Origin: Oehlia diaphana
Lineage: Eukaryota > Glomeromycota > Glomeromycetes > Glomerales > Glomeraceae
Assembly: GCA_003833135.1 (NCBI GenBank)
Contig: QZLH01000001.1
Span: forward strand, 119,777-160,522
DNA length: 40,746 nucleotides
Direction of reading: 5' to 3'
Position numbers and translations under genes: made by a program. The notes beneath the pieces are model-generated. The model was not told the DNA's origin, made no database searches, and saw nothing but the letters and a program-made list of their open reading frames with translations. Positions 20,377 through 31,402 of the stretch are shown in pieces. The stretch's first letter is position 1, and the number at the start of each line of letters is the position of its first letter.

Positions 20377-20980
20377 AGAAATAAGTTTATCTAGTTAACC
20401 ATAGTTGAAGTCACGTGAATAACGTTATAACCAACATAAATTTTGGGTTAATAGATTTTATATTTTGTTTAGTTTTATTTTTGTTTTAGTTTAGACACCC
20501 TATTGATTTGATATTATTTTGCGTCAATATTGTGATTGATTATGATGTAATTCTTTATAATACTAATAAAGGGACGGAGTTAAAAAAAAAATAATCTCTT
20601 TTTTCAGAGAGCTAAAGAAAAAAATTACTACAAGCAACAAAACAAAAAAAAAAAACAAAACACAAAGCAGAAAAAATTTACCTAATATCCACCTATCCAA
20701 CATTTTACCAGCTGATTTAAAAGAAGAAAGATTAAAATTAGCAAATGGTAAATAAAAATGAAAAAAAACAGAGAAACAGGAAAAACAAAAATAAACAGGC
20801 AGGCAAAATAAAATAAACGACCAACCTTTATTATATTTTATTCTATTTGCACTATTAACTCTTTATTAATTAGGAATTGTGAATTTTAAGGAGTAAAAGG
20901 ATAAACAAAAACGTAAACTTACCACATTGTGAGAAAACTAACTAAAAAACCTAAAGAAAAAATTAGAAAGTTAACTACTA
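20377..20980. other. Noncoding AT-rich stretch
   Basis: No gene is seen. CACGTG is at 20412-20417, and A-rich runs lie around 20580-20670. Nothing further is recognised. Confidence 0.5.
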
Positions 20981-21536
20981 ACTTTTTTGGGGATCACCCA
21001 AAAATCCTGGCACCTATAATATCGACAGTCTATAATCCCGACACCAAAATCCCGATAAATGCAAATCCCGATTGAATCAAAATCGTGACAGTCACAGAAT
21101 CCCGATGATCTAAAATCTTGACAGCCAAAATTCTGGCTGAGATTCGATTAGATGAATTTGAGATTAGTTAATTTTGTTGATGAATTGTTTCTAATTTTTA
21201 TTCTAGTAATATACTGTACATAATCCTTTTAACTAAGATAAAAATCATTTTCTTTTAATTTCATTAATAATATAGTAACGTTAGTTAATTTGCATAAAAT
21301 TTGCAATTTACATTGGTATTAATAAACTTTACAATCCGTTACTACGTCATTGCATTTTTAAAATTATATTTAAAAGAAAAACTTTGAGATTTTGATTGTC
21401 AAGACTTTTAACTGTCGGAAATGTGACTATCGGGATTTTATTTTAACGGGATTTGGGTTTGTCAGGATCTTGGTGTCGGGATTGTAGACTGTCGATTGTA
21501 TGGTTGTCAGGATTTTGTGGTAAACCCACTTTTTTG
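20981..21536. mobile_element. Foldback-like element 3 (538 bp) with perfect 9-bp target duplication
   Basis: The element (20990-21527) begins GGGATCACCC and ends GGTAAACCC. It is flanked by identical 9-mers ACTTTTTTG (20981-20989, 21528-21536). Arms of about 140 bp are built from short repeats of the type AATCCCGACA. Read inward, both arms contain AAAATCCTG, ATCGACAGTCTA, AATCCCGACACCAA and AAATCCCG. The loop of about 250 bp is AT-rich and noncoding. A 9-bp duplication and foldback arms of short repeats recall Mutator-like/FB elements; that assignment is inference. Confidence 0.85.
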
Positions 21537-22612
21537 ACAGGATGACCTAATCTTTATTCCTTAAAATTTACAAGACCGTTTCCTACAAATAAAAAAGAAA
21601 AATTAATAATGTTCTCTAAACGAAAGTCCACTTCTCATTAATATTCACAATCCAGCATTCCGTTTATCAAGTTGTCTTTAAATGTGACTCTAGGAAAGTG
21701 CAAAGAAATATTAATATTGTTCAGAAGCTTAATATTGCTCCGAAACTGCGATTACTGTAATGTATAAAAAACTTAACATGTATTTTGTTTCAATAATATT
21801 GACTTTCTGATATAAATCCAGAAAAAATGTGAAAATATTTTAATATATAAATTATATAAAATTATAAAGTTGTTTAAAAAAATACCATTAAAATAATTTT
21901 TACTTCACGATAGGTTCATTTACGAATCTTACAATTTCACAAGTTGATTAAAGAAAAAACGGGAGCAGTTCTAAGAAAAAAATGAGAATAACACACTTAC
22001 AAATGGTCAACATGATTCTTATTTACAGGTTAAGGAAAGGCATTCTTATTCCCCAAAACAAAAAAAAAATAATATGAAATATTAAGAATTTAGTAAAGTG
22101 CGTAATAATTATCATTTACTTTTATTATTATTTCCTTTCATTTTTATTGATTTAATTGGAATAAAGAAATTAGAAAGATATACACTCGTTTCACATTGTA
22201 GGTTCACAGGAATAATTATAATCTTGGTAATTAATAATTTGATTTGATTTGTTTAAAAAAATACTGTAAAATCAGAGATTTTTTTGTTGCGAAAGTACGA
22301 CCTTGATATAGACACATATAATTACAATAATTTACAAGTTGATATTTCGTTCATATATTCGTTCGAACCTAAATTATAATTTCGCACTAAGTTTCAAGTT
22401 TAAATCTTATGTAGTCTAGATTCCAACTCGCTGAAATACATTTATCTGTGTGTTTTGTTATTTATTGAACATGCTTACATGAGGATATTTTTTTATTAAA
22501 CTGTACAGTATATTACTTTGAAGTTTTAATTCTATTTTTATTTGTGTTTATACTTGCTTAATAACAAGTTTTTAGAAAAATCGTAAATTTAAAATTCGCG
22601 ATAAATACTATC
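21537..22612. other. Intergenic AT-rich region
   Basis: No coding-like stretch or repeat is recognised on either strand. Confidence 0.5.
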
Positions 22613-22700
22613 TACAGTCGGCTCGCGTTATAACGAATTTCGATATAACGAATTATTTATTTAGTACAACGGATTTTCACTATGGTACGGATTTTGACAT
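22613..22700. mobile_element. Truncated pogo/Tc1-mariner-like element end
   Basis: TA then CAGTCGGCTCGCGTTATAAC (22615-22634), followed by GAATTTCGATATAACGAATT, resembles the terminal inverted repeat of pogo-like DNA transposons, which insert at TA. Only one end is present. TLDc copy 3 begins about 20 bp past this fragment. Confidence 0.45.
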
Positions 22701-22711
22701 ATAAAAAAATC

Positions 22712-23331
22712 TTTCGTGTTGAATAAGTGAAATCAGAAATTGAATTGAAATCTTTTGAATTAAAAATATTTTCAGGTTCTTTAGATATTAATTCTCTACA
22801 AAAATTTTGCAATTCCAAGAGTCATTCTCAAAACTTATTTATATATCAAGTTAAAATTTTGTTCCATCCAATTTTTTTTTTTTCTATCAAAAATAATTCT
22901 AAATGAGTGATTAATTCTTGAAGACTAAGTTCACTGGAAGCAACCAAAATTTTAATTATATCCGAAGTATTATATTCCTCTAAAGAAAGTCTTCCTCCAT
23001 AAATATATCTAAAACGAAAAAAAAAATTTTGAATATTTTCGTAAAATTTAAATTACTCTTTTTTTTTTAAAAAAAAAAACGCTAAGTTTTTACTCACCTT
23101 AAGATCATTTGAAAAATTTCCGGTGAAATATTTGGTAATTTAATATGTGTCAAACTTCCATCATTTTTAATTTTATTAACGCTTGTTGATTAAAATTCTT
23201 CGCAAATAAGGAGAACGATAATTTAAAATGACCATATGAGCTCGAAAAATTGTTATATCATAAAATTCATTATCTTCTAATATTTCTAGTAAATTTTGTG
23301 ATAATTTTGGCAAAATTTTATTATCGCACAT
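22712..23331 (-). pseudogene. BTB/BACK/TLDc copy 3, 5' part only
   Basis: Exon 1 (about 23331-23101) and exon 2 (about 23007-22712) match the BTB and start of the BACK region of the gene at 5949-7454, with the intron in the same place. Exon 1 has an in-frame deletion of about 30 nt (DNEFYD joined to TIFRAH) and an extra base near 23186, but it keeps the FRAHMVILNY codons lost from copy 1. Similarity ends abruptly at 22712. The TLDc domain is absent. Confidence 0.8.
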
Positions 23332-23404
23332 TATCGAATTTCGTACTTTAAAGAAATGAAAAAAATGTGAAGTTCAGCTGAATGTCTAACTTTATATTTT
23401 ATTG

Positions 23405-23465
23405 TTCGGTTCGGGTGGTATTTCGGTCCGAGAAAGGCCGAAGCACCGGATGATCACGTGTTATA
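23405..23465 (-). promoter_or_regulatory. Conserved TLDc promoter block with CACGTG
   Basis: Plus strand: TTCGGTTCGGGTGG, TCGGTCCGAGAAA, GCCGAAGCACCGG and GATGATCACGTG. It lies 75-130 bp upstream of the ATG position of TLDc copy 3, nearly the same spacing as in copy 1, although the gene itself is broken. Confidence 0.6.
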
Positions 23466-23764
23466 TAGCACTTATCTTTGAAGAAATACTTGAAATATCA
23501 TAAGCTTAAACTTTCTTACTTATACTCACAAAGGTTTACACTTTCATAAGAAAATTGAAGAAAGTAATTTTACTACTAAAATACAAAATATAGATTTGTC
23601 TTAGAATAGATATAAATAATAATCATCAACTTGATCACTTGCTAATCTCATATAAAAGTACCATATATATTAAATTACTTATTCGTAATTACTGAAAATG
23701 ATAAAATATCATTTTAGTTATTGTCGTAACAATTAATAAATAATACTTATACATATATTATACT
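23466..23764. other. Spacer between TLDc copies 3 and 4
   Basis: The last 80 bp match the flank just downstream of TLDc copy 2 (about 9280-9390). Otherwise nothing is recognised. Confidence 0.5.
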
Positions 23765-23837
23765 GGCATCAAAAATATCAAACAATTTTTCATAATTAGA
23801 AATACTTCACATTCTTCTACAAAAAAGTGTCCATTAG

Positions 23838-23990
23838 CCATATAAAAAATTTTATTCATTATTTCTGTAAAAACTCCGTAAAAATGAGCCCTTCACGGGT
23901 CCATTCACGGAAAATTTAATAATTCGATAAATTCCGTGATATAAGGTTATTAATTCCGGAAACATGAACGGAATAACTTTTTTTACAGGG
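23838..23990. mobile_element. CCCTGTAAAAAA-type MITE (153 bp), 3-bp target duplication
   Basis: The left end is CCATATAAAAAATTTTATTC and the right end is ACTTTTTTTACAGGG. Flanks are TAG/TAG, and removing the element plus one TAG restores the TLDc exon as seen in copy 2 (GTCCGTTAGTTTCTC). This fixes both boundaries. It is noncoding. Related copies are at 25130, 29283, 40628 and, more distantly, 35468 and 35725. Confidence 0.85.
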
Positions 23991-25129
23991 TAGTTTCTCT
24001 AATTGATTTGTTATAATGTCCAGTACAATCAATAATATAAACTCTGATCATTCCACAAATTTAAGGTCGCAACCAGTACCGAATGATGGACCGTAACCGA
24101 TGTGATTATTATAACTGATATTCGACTTACAATATAATTATTGTTCTTATATGAGAATATGATAAACTATCTTCAGTGACGCCAAATCAACCACCAGACT
24201 TCCATACGATCGGATTATATCCCCAAGAATTTTCATTGCTATCATCTTTCATTTTAATAATTGTTATATTATGAGATTGACAAAATTTCATGAATTGTTA
24301 ATTGATTGTTATTAGGAATTAAAAATATTTAATTAAATTTTCACGTAATTTCTTACTAAGTATAATTTTTTTTATATGGAGAAGGTCGTAAAATTGATAT
24401 AATGGGACAAGCGCTTGAGAAATTCAAAACATTCACAATATGCAACGAAGCACAAAATATACATTTATTAATTAAACTTCAACCATACATAATTTAAACA
24501 TAAATTATAAAATTTAATGAAAGGAATAAATTGTTACAAAGTATTTTTTTAAAGTACTAAAAGTCTAAATCATCTTTTAAAGGTCTGAAGGAAGTTCGGA
24601 ATTTTGGAAAATATCCCATTAAAGCGCATGTTCCCAAACTTAAATATCATTTGTTGTCATGTTGAATTGTTGAATAAGTGAGATCAGACATTTTTCTGTT
24701 GGAATTGAATTAAAATCGTTTGAATTAAAATTTTTTTCTGGTATTTTGGAAATTTTTATATATCACGATAAAATTTTGCTTTCAATTAAGAATGATTGTG
24801 AATCAATGATTAATTCTTGAAGACTAAATGTCACCAAAATTTAATAATATCTAAAGTATCATACTTCTCTAAAATAAGTCTTCTTCCATAGATACTATTA
24901 TCTAAAAGAATGTTCCGTAAAATAAAAAATATTCTCTCACTTTAAGATTATTTGAAAAATTCAGGTAAAATATTTGGTAATTTTTTATGTGTGCCAAAAT
25001 TCCATTATTTTTAATAAAATTCTTCGCAAATAAGAAGAACGATAATTTAAAATGACCATATTAGTCGAAAAATTTTACGCAATGGTCATTATCAACTTTA
25101 ATAACATTAGTATATTTTGGTAATTTTAT

Positions 25130-25278
25130 CCCTGTAAAAAAAAGTCGATCCGTTTTTTATATTCCGTCTTTTTTTCCGTAAAAGGCTCAAATTAATAACC
25201 TTATATCACTGAATTTATCGAATTATTTACATTTTCTGTGAATGGCTCATTTTTACATAAATAACGGATGAACTTTTT
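25130..25278. mobile_element. CCCTGTAAAAAA-type MITE, right end truncated
   Basis: It begins CCCTGTAAAAAAAAGTCGAT and shares TCCGTTTTTTATATTCCG and the internal AATAACCTTATATCACTGAA with the family. It ends near GGATGAACTTTTT without the TACAGGG terminus. TAT on both sides fits a 3-bp duplication within BTB exon 1 of TLDc copy 4. Confidence 0.7.
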
Positions 25279-25330
25279 ATTGTACATTAATGAAAGAGAA
25301 TGCGTAATAAATATCGTAATATTGGTAATC

Positions 25331-25400
25331 TCGGTTACATTCGGCTCGAGAAATGCCGAAACCCGAGTACCCGACCTGTCAAATTTGATCACGTGATAAA
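25331..25400 (-). promoter_or_regulatory. Diverged TLDc promoter block with CACGTG
   Basis: TCGGTTACATTCGG, CTCGAGAAATGCCGAAACCC and TTGATCACGTGAT match the blocks upstream of copies 1 and 3 in order, with more changes. Confidence 0.5.
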
Positions 25401-26506
25401 CATATAACGTTTTTATTGCTATATATTAGCAGTCAGTGGTGAAGTTTGAAATTGGTATCTAAACTTTATTAGATATTTCCCCCCCCCCTTTTTTAAGCTT
25501 AAAAGCAAAAATCTCAGGATTTCATTTACTTTTATGCACTTTTTTTTTGTTTATCCACGGAGGTAAAATTGATTATTGTTTCAAAATATCTGACTATATC
25601 AAAGACGTAATTTATGCTAAGCTTAAAAAGTTTAGTTAACTTCAATTGGACGAAGCAGTGTGATAACGAATAATTAATTTAAAAATTAATTGCATGCAAT
25701 TAATTGTAACTCAAAAATTTGCGTTTCCAATTAAGCTAAGTATTAAAAAGATCGTCAAAACAAACCCTCGTAAAATTAAAGTTCACATGGATAATTTCTT
25801 TAGATTAATATCAATCATGGCTATCATACTTTTCCATCTATAGATTGCTAAAATAAAACTTGTTTTTTTTTTCGAAAAATGGGTTCGACTTCTAATTTAC
25901 TAATTTAACCTTTTGTTGAAAATCTTTCATTAAAAATTTCCAAAAATCAAAAAACTGAATTCTGATTAAATTGATCAAGTGATCGACAGATTCTGTATTC
26001 AAATAAAAATACAACTTTAGTTAGCTTTTTTAACTTTCGGCGTATTTATTTATTAGATATCTAATTGAATACACATGAAATTTGAAATTTAATGATAGCA
26101 AAGTTTTCTATTTTTATATCTTGTGAATTTTTGTAATCTATTAATCGAACTAAATGTCTACAATTAGATAAATAATAACTATGCATTGTTAATGCATATT
26201 GTGTATACTGTCCTATGTACACAACATTTTCGGGAATTTCGAAACGAATTTTCTGTTAGTTTAATTTACGAAAACATAAAGATTATGAAGATATTACAAA
26301 TAAATTTATTCATCATTTCCCAATCCGGAAATCGATCATAAGTGTTTTGCTTATTTATTATAACATGCACTCAGGATAATTTACGATTGGTACGATTGGC
26401 ATTTAATTTTACTACTTCAAAACTAAATTTTTTGGGACGAATTGATTTTTATGTGAACAAATTATTTAAATCAATTTAAAATTCGATTTTCCTTTGATTT
26501 GAATCA
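25401..26506. other. Upstream region of P450 gene 1
   Basis: No gene is seen. Blocks such as CTATAGATTGCTAAA (about 25840) and ATACAACTTTAGTTAGC (about 26010) recur upstream of P450 gene 2 (about 36970 and 37100), so the duplicated unit includes several hundred bp of upstream DNA. A C10 run lies near 25481-25490. Confidence 0.55.
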
Positions 26507-26576
26507 TATATATAGGACCGTACTTCTCAAAACATTTTTTTTTTTTTATCATTCCCTTCACCTTTTAAATATTTTT
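26507..26576 (+). promoter_or_regulatory. Core promoter/5' leader of P450 gene 1
   Basis: TATATATA (26507-26514) is followed by GGACCGTACTT and, just before the ATG, CTTCACCTTTTAAATATTTT. The same order occurs before P450 gene 2. The TATA role is inference from sequence and conservation. Confidence 0.55.
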
Positions 26577-26587
26577 TAAAAAAAACA

Positions 26588-28312
26588 ATGATTACCGCAA
26601 TTATCTCATCTCTCGGAATTTCCGACATCCCTTCTCTCTTAATAATTTTTTCAATTATCTACGTAACTCGTTTTTATTATCATTATTTTACTCGTCCTAA
26701 CCCTTTACCAGGCCCATTTCCACTTCCAATTATTGGTAATGCTTATCAACAAATTGGATATGGATTTGATGATTGGCTATTATCATTACATAAAATATAT
26801 GGTGATATGTATGAAATAATTTTATCAGGCCAACGTTATATAATACTATGTAAACCAGATTTAATTGAAAATATGAATATACCTTCAACAAAGACTAAAT
26901 ATCCTACTAGGTTACCTAATTCGGAAGGTTTTATCGAATATGGATTTGATGGCGTAGGAGTAGCATTTAATAATGATGCTAAATCTTGGAAATATAATCG
27001 TCAATTTTTTAGTCAAGCAATAATGACTCCAAGTTTCAATCGTCAAGCTGTTGAATGGACAAATGAGTTATGGGTTGAAATGGAATCTTATTTAAATAAT
27101 CTTGGAGAACATTATGAATTAGACTTTATAAAATGGATGCGTAGATTTACAAATGAAATGATTTTTAAAATTGCTACCGGAACAAAAAATGATGCTATCG
27201 CTTCTTATTATAATATGTTAATTAAAGATTCTTTAAATGATAAAGAAAATGAAAAACTTAACGAATCTAAAAATTTTATTGAATCCATTGAAACTTATTT
27301 AGCAGGAATGTTTTACTTTTTCGCTTTTAATAATTTCACCCGTAATTATGTTCCTTTTATTCGTGGAAAAACCAAGAAATTATTGAAAAATAAGGATTAC
27401 TTATTTGATAAATTATACACCATTATTAAAGAAAGAAGAACTGAGATTGAAAATACACCATCAGATCAACCACTTCGTCATGATATGTTGACGTCATATA
27501 TAACCGCGAATACACCACGTGATATTAACAATATGAAGCATGCCGACGTTGATTTATTAAGACCAATGACTGATAAAGAAATTTTTGGTAATATACTCGA
27601 AGCAATGCTCGGAGGTACTGACACAGTAAGTTAATAAATTATTTTATTATATTTAAAAATATATAACTTCAAAATTCTCATCGCTTATTTTTAAAATCTC
27701 GTTTTTTTAAAAAAATCATAGACAGCGAATTTTATTTGCTTTACTGCATACTATCTTGGACATTATCCAGAAGTGAAGCAACGATTGAGACAAGAATTTG
27801 ATAGAGTTCTTGGAAATGACTTAACAAGACCAATAACAAATAAAGATCTTAATGAATTAGAATATTGTGATGCAGTTACAAAAGAAGTATATCGTCACTC
27901 TCCTATAGCTTTTTTTGTTGGACGTTTAAGTGCTCAAAAAGACAAAGTTGGAGGATATGAATGGCCAGAAGGAACTACATTTCAAATGCATATTTCCGCA
28001 TTAATGAAACATAAAGATTATTGGACTGAACCTGAAAAATTTGATCCCGATAGATTTTACAGAGTTGAAGAAAGTGATAAATATTTACTTGAAAAGAAAA
28101 AAATGAAAAACACTTTTCCAATATTTGGAGGAGGAATTAGAATTTGCCCTGGAAGAAAATTGGCAATTATTGAATTAAAATGTTTATTAATATTAATTTA
28201 TAGAAAATATGATATTGAATTAGTTGACATGAATGCTCCATTAAAATATAGTTCTGATTTTATTAATGTCTGTACAGAATTAAAGGTTAAGATTAAACCA
28301 AGAAAATTTTAA
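26588..28312 (+). CDS. Cytochrome P450 monooxygenase 1 (542 aa, one intron)
   Basis: Exon 1 is 26588-27625, the 96-bp intron 27626-27721 (GTAAGT...ATAG) and exon 2 27722-28312. An N-terminal membrane anchor (about residues 10-30, SLLIIFSIIYVTRFYYHYF) is followed by the proline hinge RPNPLPGPFPLP. The I-helix oxygen-binding motif GGTDTT (342-347) is completed across the splice junction. ExxR is E401-V-Y-R404. FDPDRF matches the PERF region. The heme loop is FGGGIRICPG with Cys488. Length and motifs are those of a complete microsomal P450, expected at the ER with NADPH-P450 reductase. The substrate cannot be read from the sequence. A paralogue lies 9.1 kb downstream on the same strand with the same intron position. 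Confidence 0.95.
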
Positions 28313-28707
28313 TCAGCGCGGCCTAGAGACCTTATAGAAAACCAACTTGTTAAGTGCGTAAATTTATCATTCCGTACCTTACCGTATACTACACATAAAA
28401 AAATGTAATTAGAAGTATATCTATATTATTTTGCTTTTTCCAATATCATATTTGATTTATTTATTTATTTATCCCCAAATGTTTTTTATTTTTTATTGAA
28501 AATATAAATTTGAATAAAAAAAAATAAAAAGAAATTTTTATTAGAACAACGGTTAAATTCTGAATCTCAATTTAAAAATTTAATATAAAACCAAATAATA
28601 ATTCAGTACGAATATTATATTTATCACCGTTTTAAGAATTGGTGACATATTTAATTGAACTCATGTACAATTACAAGTAACAAAACAAAATAAATAATGT
28701 CGATCGC
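28313..28707. other. 3' flank of P450 gene 1
   Basis: TTGAAAATATAAATTTGAAT, then ACGGTTAAATTCTGAATCTC and TTTATCACCGTTTT, match the 3' flank of P450 gene 2 (about 39270-39415) and a gene-less copy at 31708-32060. Confidence 0.6.
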
Positions 28708-28953
28708 CTAAATCTTATGAGGTGATTCAACTAATTCTGTAGATTCATTTTTCGTCTCTAAATAAGGCGGAAGGCTTGGAAAGGGTAGCGCTTCTTTAAG
28801 TGGATTTAAACAATTTATAAGGCTATAATTGATTTCACCTACCCAACGTTTAAGTAGACACGTTCTTGTTAACGTTCCAGCTCCCTTAAAAAAGGAAATA
28901 GCTGCTAATAGCGAAAAAAAAACCGGAATAGAGAATAAAGCATTTAACCCAAC
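28708..28953 (-). pseudogene. Orphan 3' exon of a membrane protein (81 aa)
   Basis: An acceptor-like CATAAG is followed by an uninterrupted frame to TAG: VGLNALFSIPVFFSLLAAIS, then FFKGAGTLTRTCLLKRWVGE and a polar tail ending VESPHKI. Residues about 4-22 form a hydrophobic helix, followed by basic residues. The frame has a stop four codons upstream of the valine and no ATG, so it needs an upstream exon, which I could not find. Possibly a gene remnant. The family is not recognised. Confidence 0.45.
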
Positions 28954-30473
28954 CTTATGTCCTTATTTTTAAATAAAATAAAAAGGGGTTTCATTTTTTT
29001 TTTTACAAAATTGGTTTTTTTATTATCTTAGTAGTAAAAAAATAAGCGATATTCTCGATAAACTAAACGTTTAATTTTATTTTGATCGACAATCACACGT
29101 GCGATAAATAAAAGTACAATAAATTCTGGAATTCGAGATCTTACGATATAATATAAATATTATAGATGACTTCCTTGATAATCTTTATTCTTATCAAAGA
29201 AAATTTAGGTTATTGTTGTGTAGATATCGGCGCTAATTTATAATTAAATGGAAAATAGTAGTCAATTTTTTCTTCCACGTGACCCTATAAAAAATTTTAT
29301 CCGTTATTTCTGTAAAACTCCGTAAAAATGAGCCTTTCACGGATCCATTCACATTCACGAAAAATGTAAATAATTTGATAATATAAGGTTATTAATTTCG
29401 GAAATATGAGCCTTTTTCGGAAAAAAGATGTAATATAAAAAACGGATCGACTTTTTTTACAGGGTGGTGCATTGGTGTTACGAATTAAATTTCTGTTATA
29501 CTGCAACTGAATTTTGTGAAATAGAAAAATTCAAAAGAACAAGTTAATTATATCTTTTTGGCTCCTGTCAAGTCGTGTATCACGAAAATTTAAAACAAAC
29601 AATTATTTTGACACAAACTTTTGTACTACACTACTACTAGCGTCAGTAGTATTAAACCATCATATTCGACCTAAAATTTATTAAAAAGATATAAAAATTA
29701 ATTTTTACCTTTCATAGCTTCAAAAACTGCTCAAAGAAAAGTCCTTCTCTTCACGTAGAATACATAGAATGAATAATTGTACAATATTATGATGCATACA
29801 AGAGAATGCCTAAAAATATCCTTTGTAAGTTTTGTTATCTCTGTTTAAACGGTATGGTACCACGAATTATTTACGTTTAAGAGATATTATTTGATTAATT
29901 GTCGTAAACGACTGTAAAACGTTATTGAACTGTAAGTTAATTATACAATATGTTATTTAATTTAAAGATGGCTAGCTGCCATAGCAAAATTTTTTGTGTC
30001 ACAAATTAATTTACGAATGTACAATTTTTAAGTTAATTAGTAATGTAGGACAAATATGATCATGATCTTACCCGCCCCTTTGTAAGGTACAGTAGCTTGT
30101 AATACAAATAAAATATTCTGTTGCAATGGAATTTTTAACCCTCCAACTATAAGCGTTCTTTTGAAAAAATGATTTAATATTATTTTGATTGTCATTTATT
30201 AATTTTCGCCTTTGAATTTTAGTTATAATTATAATTACGAAATTTCGCATTTTACTTTAACGGAATCGTGAGTGAATTTTATTTAAAGTATGAAAATCTT
30301 TTTTATTTTATTTTATTTTTTTTTTTTGAGCAATTTCATCGGTTATTAATTAACAGAAAAATATCAGAAAAAATATATATTAGAAATGCGGTCGAATACA
30401 CATCTTGATTCTTAATTTTTGTTGAGGTTAAAGAGTTAAAAATTGCGGCAGCACGGAACAATTGAGATGTTTC
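28954..30473. other. Intergenic DNA with a MITE
   Basis: No intact gene is seen. It holds CACGTG at 29096-29101 and 29276-29281, the MITE at 29283-29464, a TTTTA/poly-T tract at about 30305-30330, and a segment at about 30195-30250 (ATTTTAGTTATAATTATAAT) matching DNA at 31960-32030 in the P450 flank copy. Confidence 0.5.
29283..29464. mobile_element. CCCTATAAAAAA-type MITE (182 bp)
   Basis: The ends are CCCTATAAAAAATTTTATCC and ACTTTTTTTACAGGG. The interior shares CTCCGTAAAAATGAGCC, ATATAAGGTTATTAATTTCG and AACGGATCGACTTTTTT with the copies at 23838 and 25130. The flanks TGA/TGG do not match fully. Confidence 0.8.
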
Positions 30474-31358
30474 CGAATGTGATTCGAGTTTATTTATTTA
30501 TTTTATTTATTTTATTTCAGAGAGGAGTAACCAATGAACAAACATAATAGGAGTAAACAACTACAAGTAGAGAATAACTACACTATTAGGGTACTGTGAC
30601 TATTAATCCCGTGAACAGGACCTCACCCTCCAGGCCAAACTACTCTAACAGTAAAACTACGCTACTGGTAAAGATGAATAAAAAAGAAAAAGAGAAGAGA
30701 AAGAAAACAAAAAAATAAAATTTATATTCATCTAAAAAATGAAATTAAAATAAATCAGTAGCTAGTGTTTAAAATTTACCGTTAAGGTATAAATGCCCTT
30801 AGGGCTTATATATGAAATAAAATATTATTAAATATGTAATTGTGGAATATGGATAGGTCGTTATCAAGCGTTGAAAGCCATGGTAGATTGTGCAAAAAAT
30901 TACTTGTTGTTAAATACACCCACATAATGTTATTCTCGACATGTCGTCTGTCCTCGTTTAAAGGGCATCGGTATTCCATTATCTTAGGGTGATATTGTCT
31001 CGGTTGGTGATTGGTGGTGTGTGTATGTCGTTGATGGTAATGTGTGAAAGATTTTTTAGTTATGGAATGTTCCTTTTTGTATTGTTTCCATGATATAGAG
31101 CGTAGCTTCCATATCTTTTCATAAATATCTTTAAGAAGATCAAATAAAAATTTCATTACTAGTCGTTTTCTTGATGCTTTACCTATTGAAGCTGCTTTGA
31201 ATGGGTAAGTAAGTGATATAGGTGTATAATTCATGAGTAAGCAGTGTAAGTCAGGAATATCTTTAATCTGTTTAGGCGGCTTCTTTGTCCATTTAAATAT
31301 GCTGCATCTTGTAATCGAATCAGAGTATAATGCATACAGAGCGAATGTGATTCGAGTT
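30474..31358 (-). mobile_element. 5'-truncated LINE with perfect 17-bp target duplication
   Basis: The 17-mer CGAATGTGATTCGAGTT occurs at 30474-30490 and 31342-31358. Between them lies an 851-bp minus-strand insertion. Next to the left copy is the tail (minus strand AAATAAAATAAATAAAATAA, 30491-30517), then an untranslated part. The end of the LINE polyprotein frame reaches the right copy. The C-terminal sequence (EKIWKLRSISWKQYKKEHS) fits the tail of non-LTR retrotransposon proteins. A perfect duplication means a recent insertion. The copy cannot move on its own. Confidence 0.9.
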
Positions 31359-31402
31359 ATTAATGACATAATTATTTTACTTAACAAACTTTCAAGAATC
31401 AT
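30806..31402 (-). pseudogene. Chimeric open frame: host leader plus LINE polyprotein C-terminus (198 aa)
   Basis: The first roughly 20 codons (MILESLLSKIIMSLITRITF) come from the flank and target duplication. The rest (ALYALYSDSITRCSIFKWTK onward to HNYIFNNILFHI) is LINE-derived. The frame is open only because of where the insertion fell. Some LINE C-terminal traits are visible: the IWKLRSISWKQYKK block and a His-rich stretch, HYHQRHTHTTNH. Expression as a fusion is possible but not indicated. Confidence 0.6.

Larger units (their letters stand above)
23765..25310 (-). pseudogene. BTB/BACK/TLDc copy 4, multiply interrupted
   Basis: TLDc pieces (about 23765-24300), a BACK piece (about 24585-24860) and BTB exon 1 (about 24945-25129 plus its start near 25283) follow the order of the intact gene. 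Each has frameshifts. Two CCCTGTAAAAAA-type elements are inserted, one in the TLDc exon (23838-23990) and one in exon 1 (25130-25278). A further insert of about 150 bp (roughly 24385-24530) is unrecognised. Nonfunctional. Confidence 0.8.

Noticed and set aside
18492..21536. Helitron
   Set aside because: Helitrons lack inverted ends and target duplications; these elements have inverted arms, and one has a 9-bp duplication.
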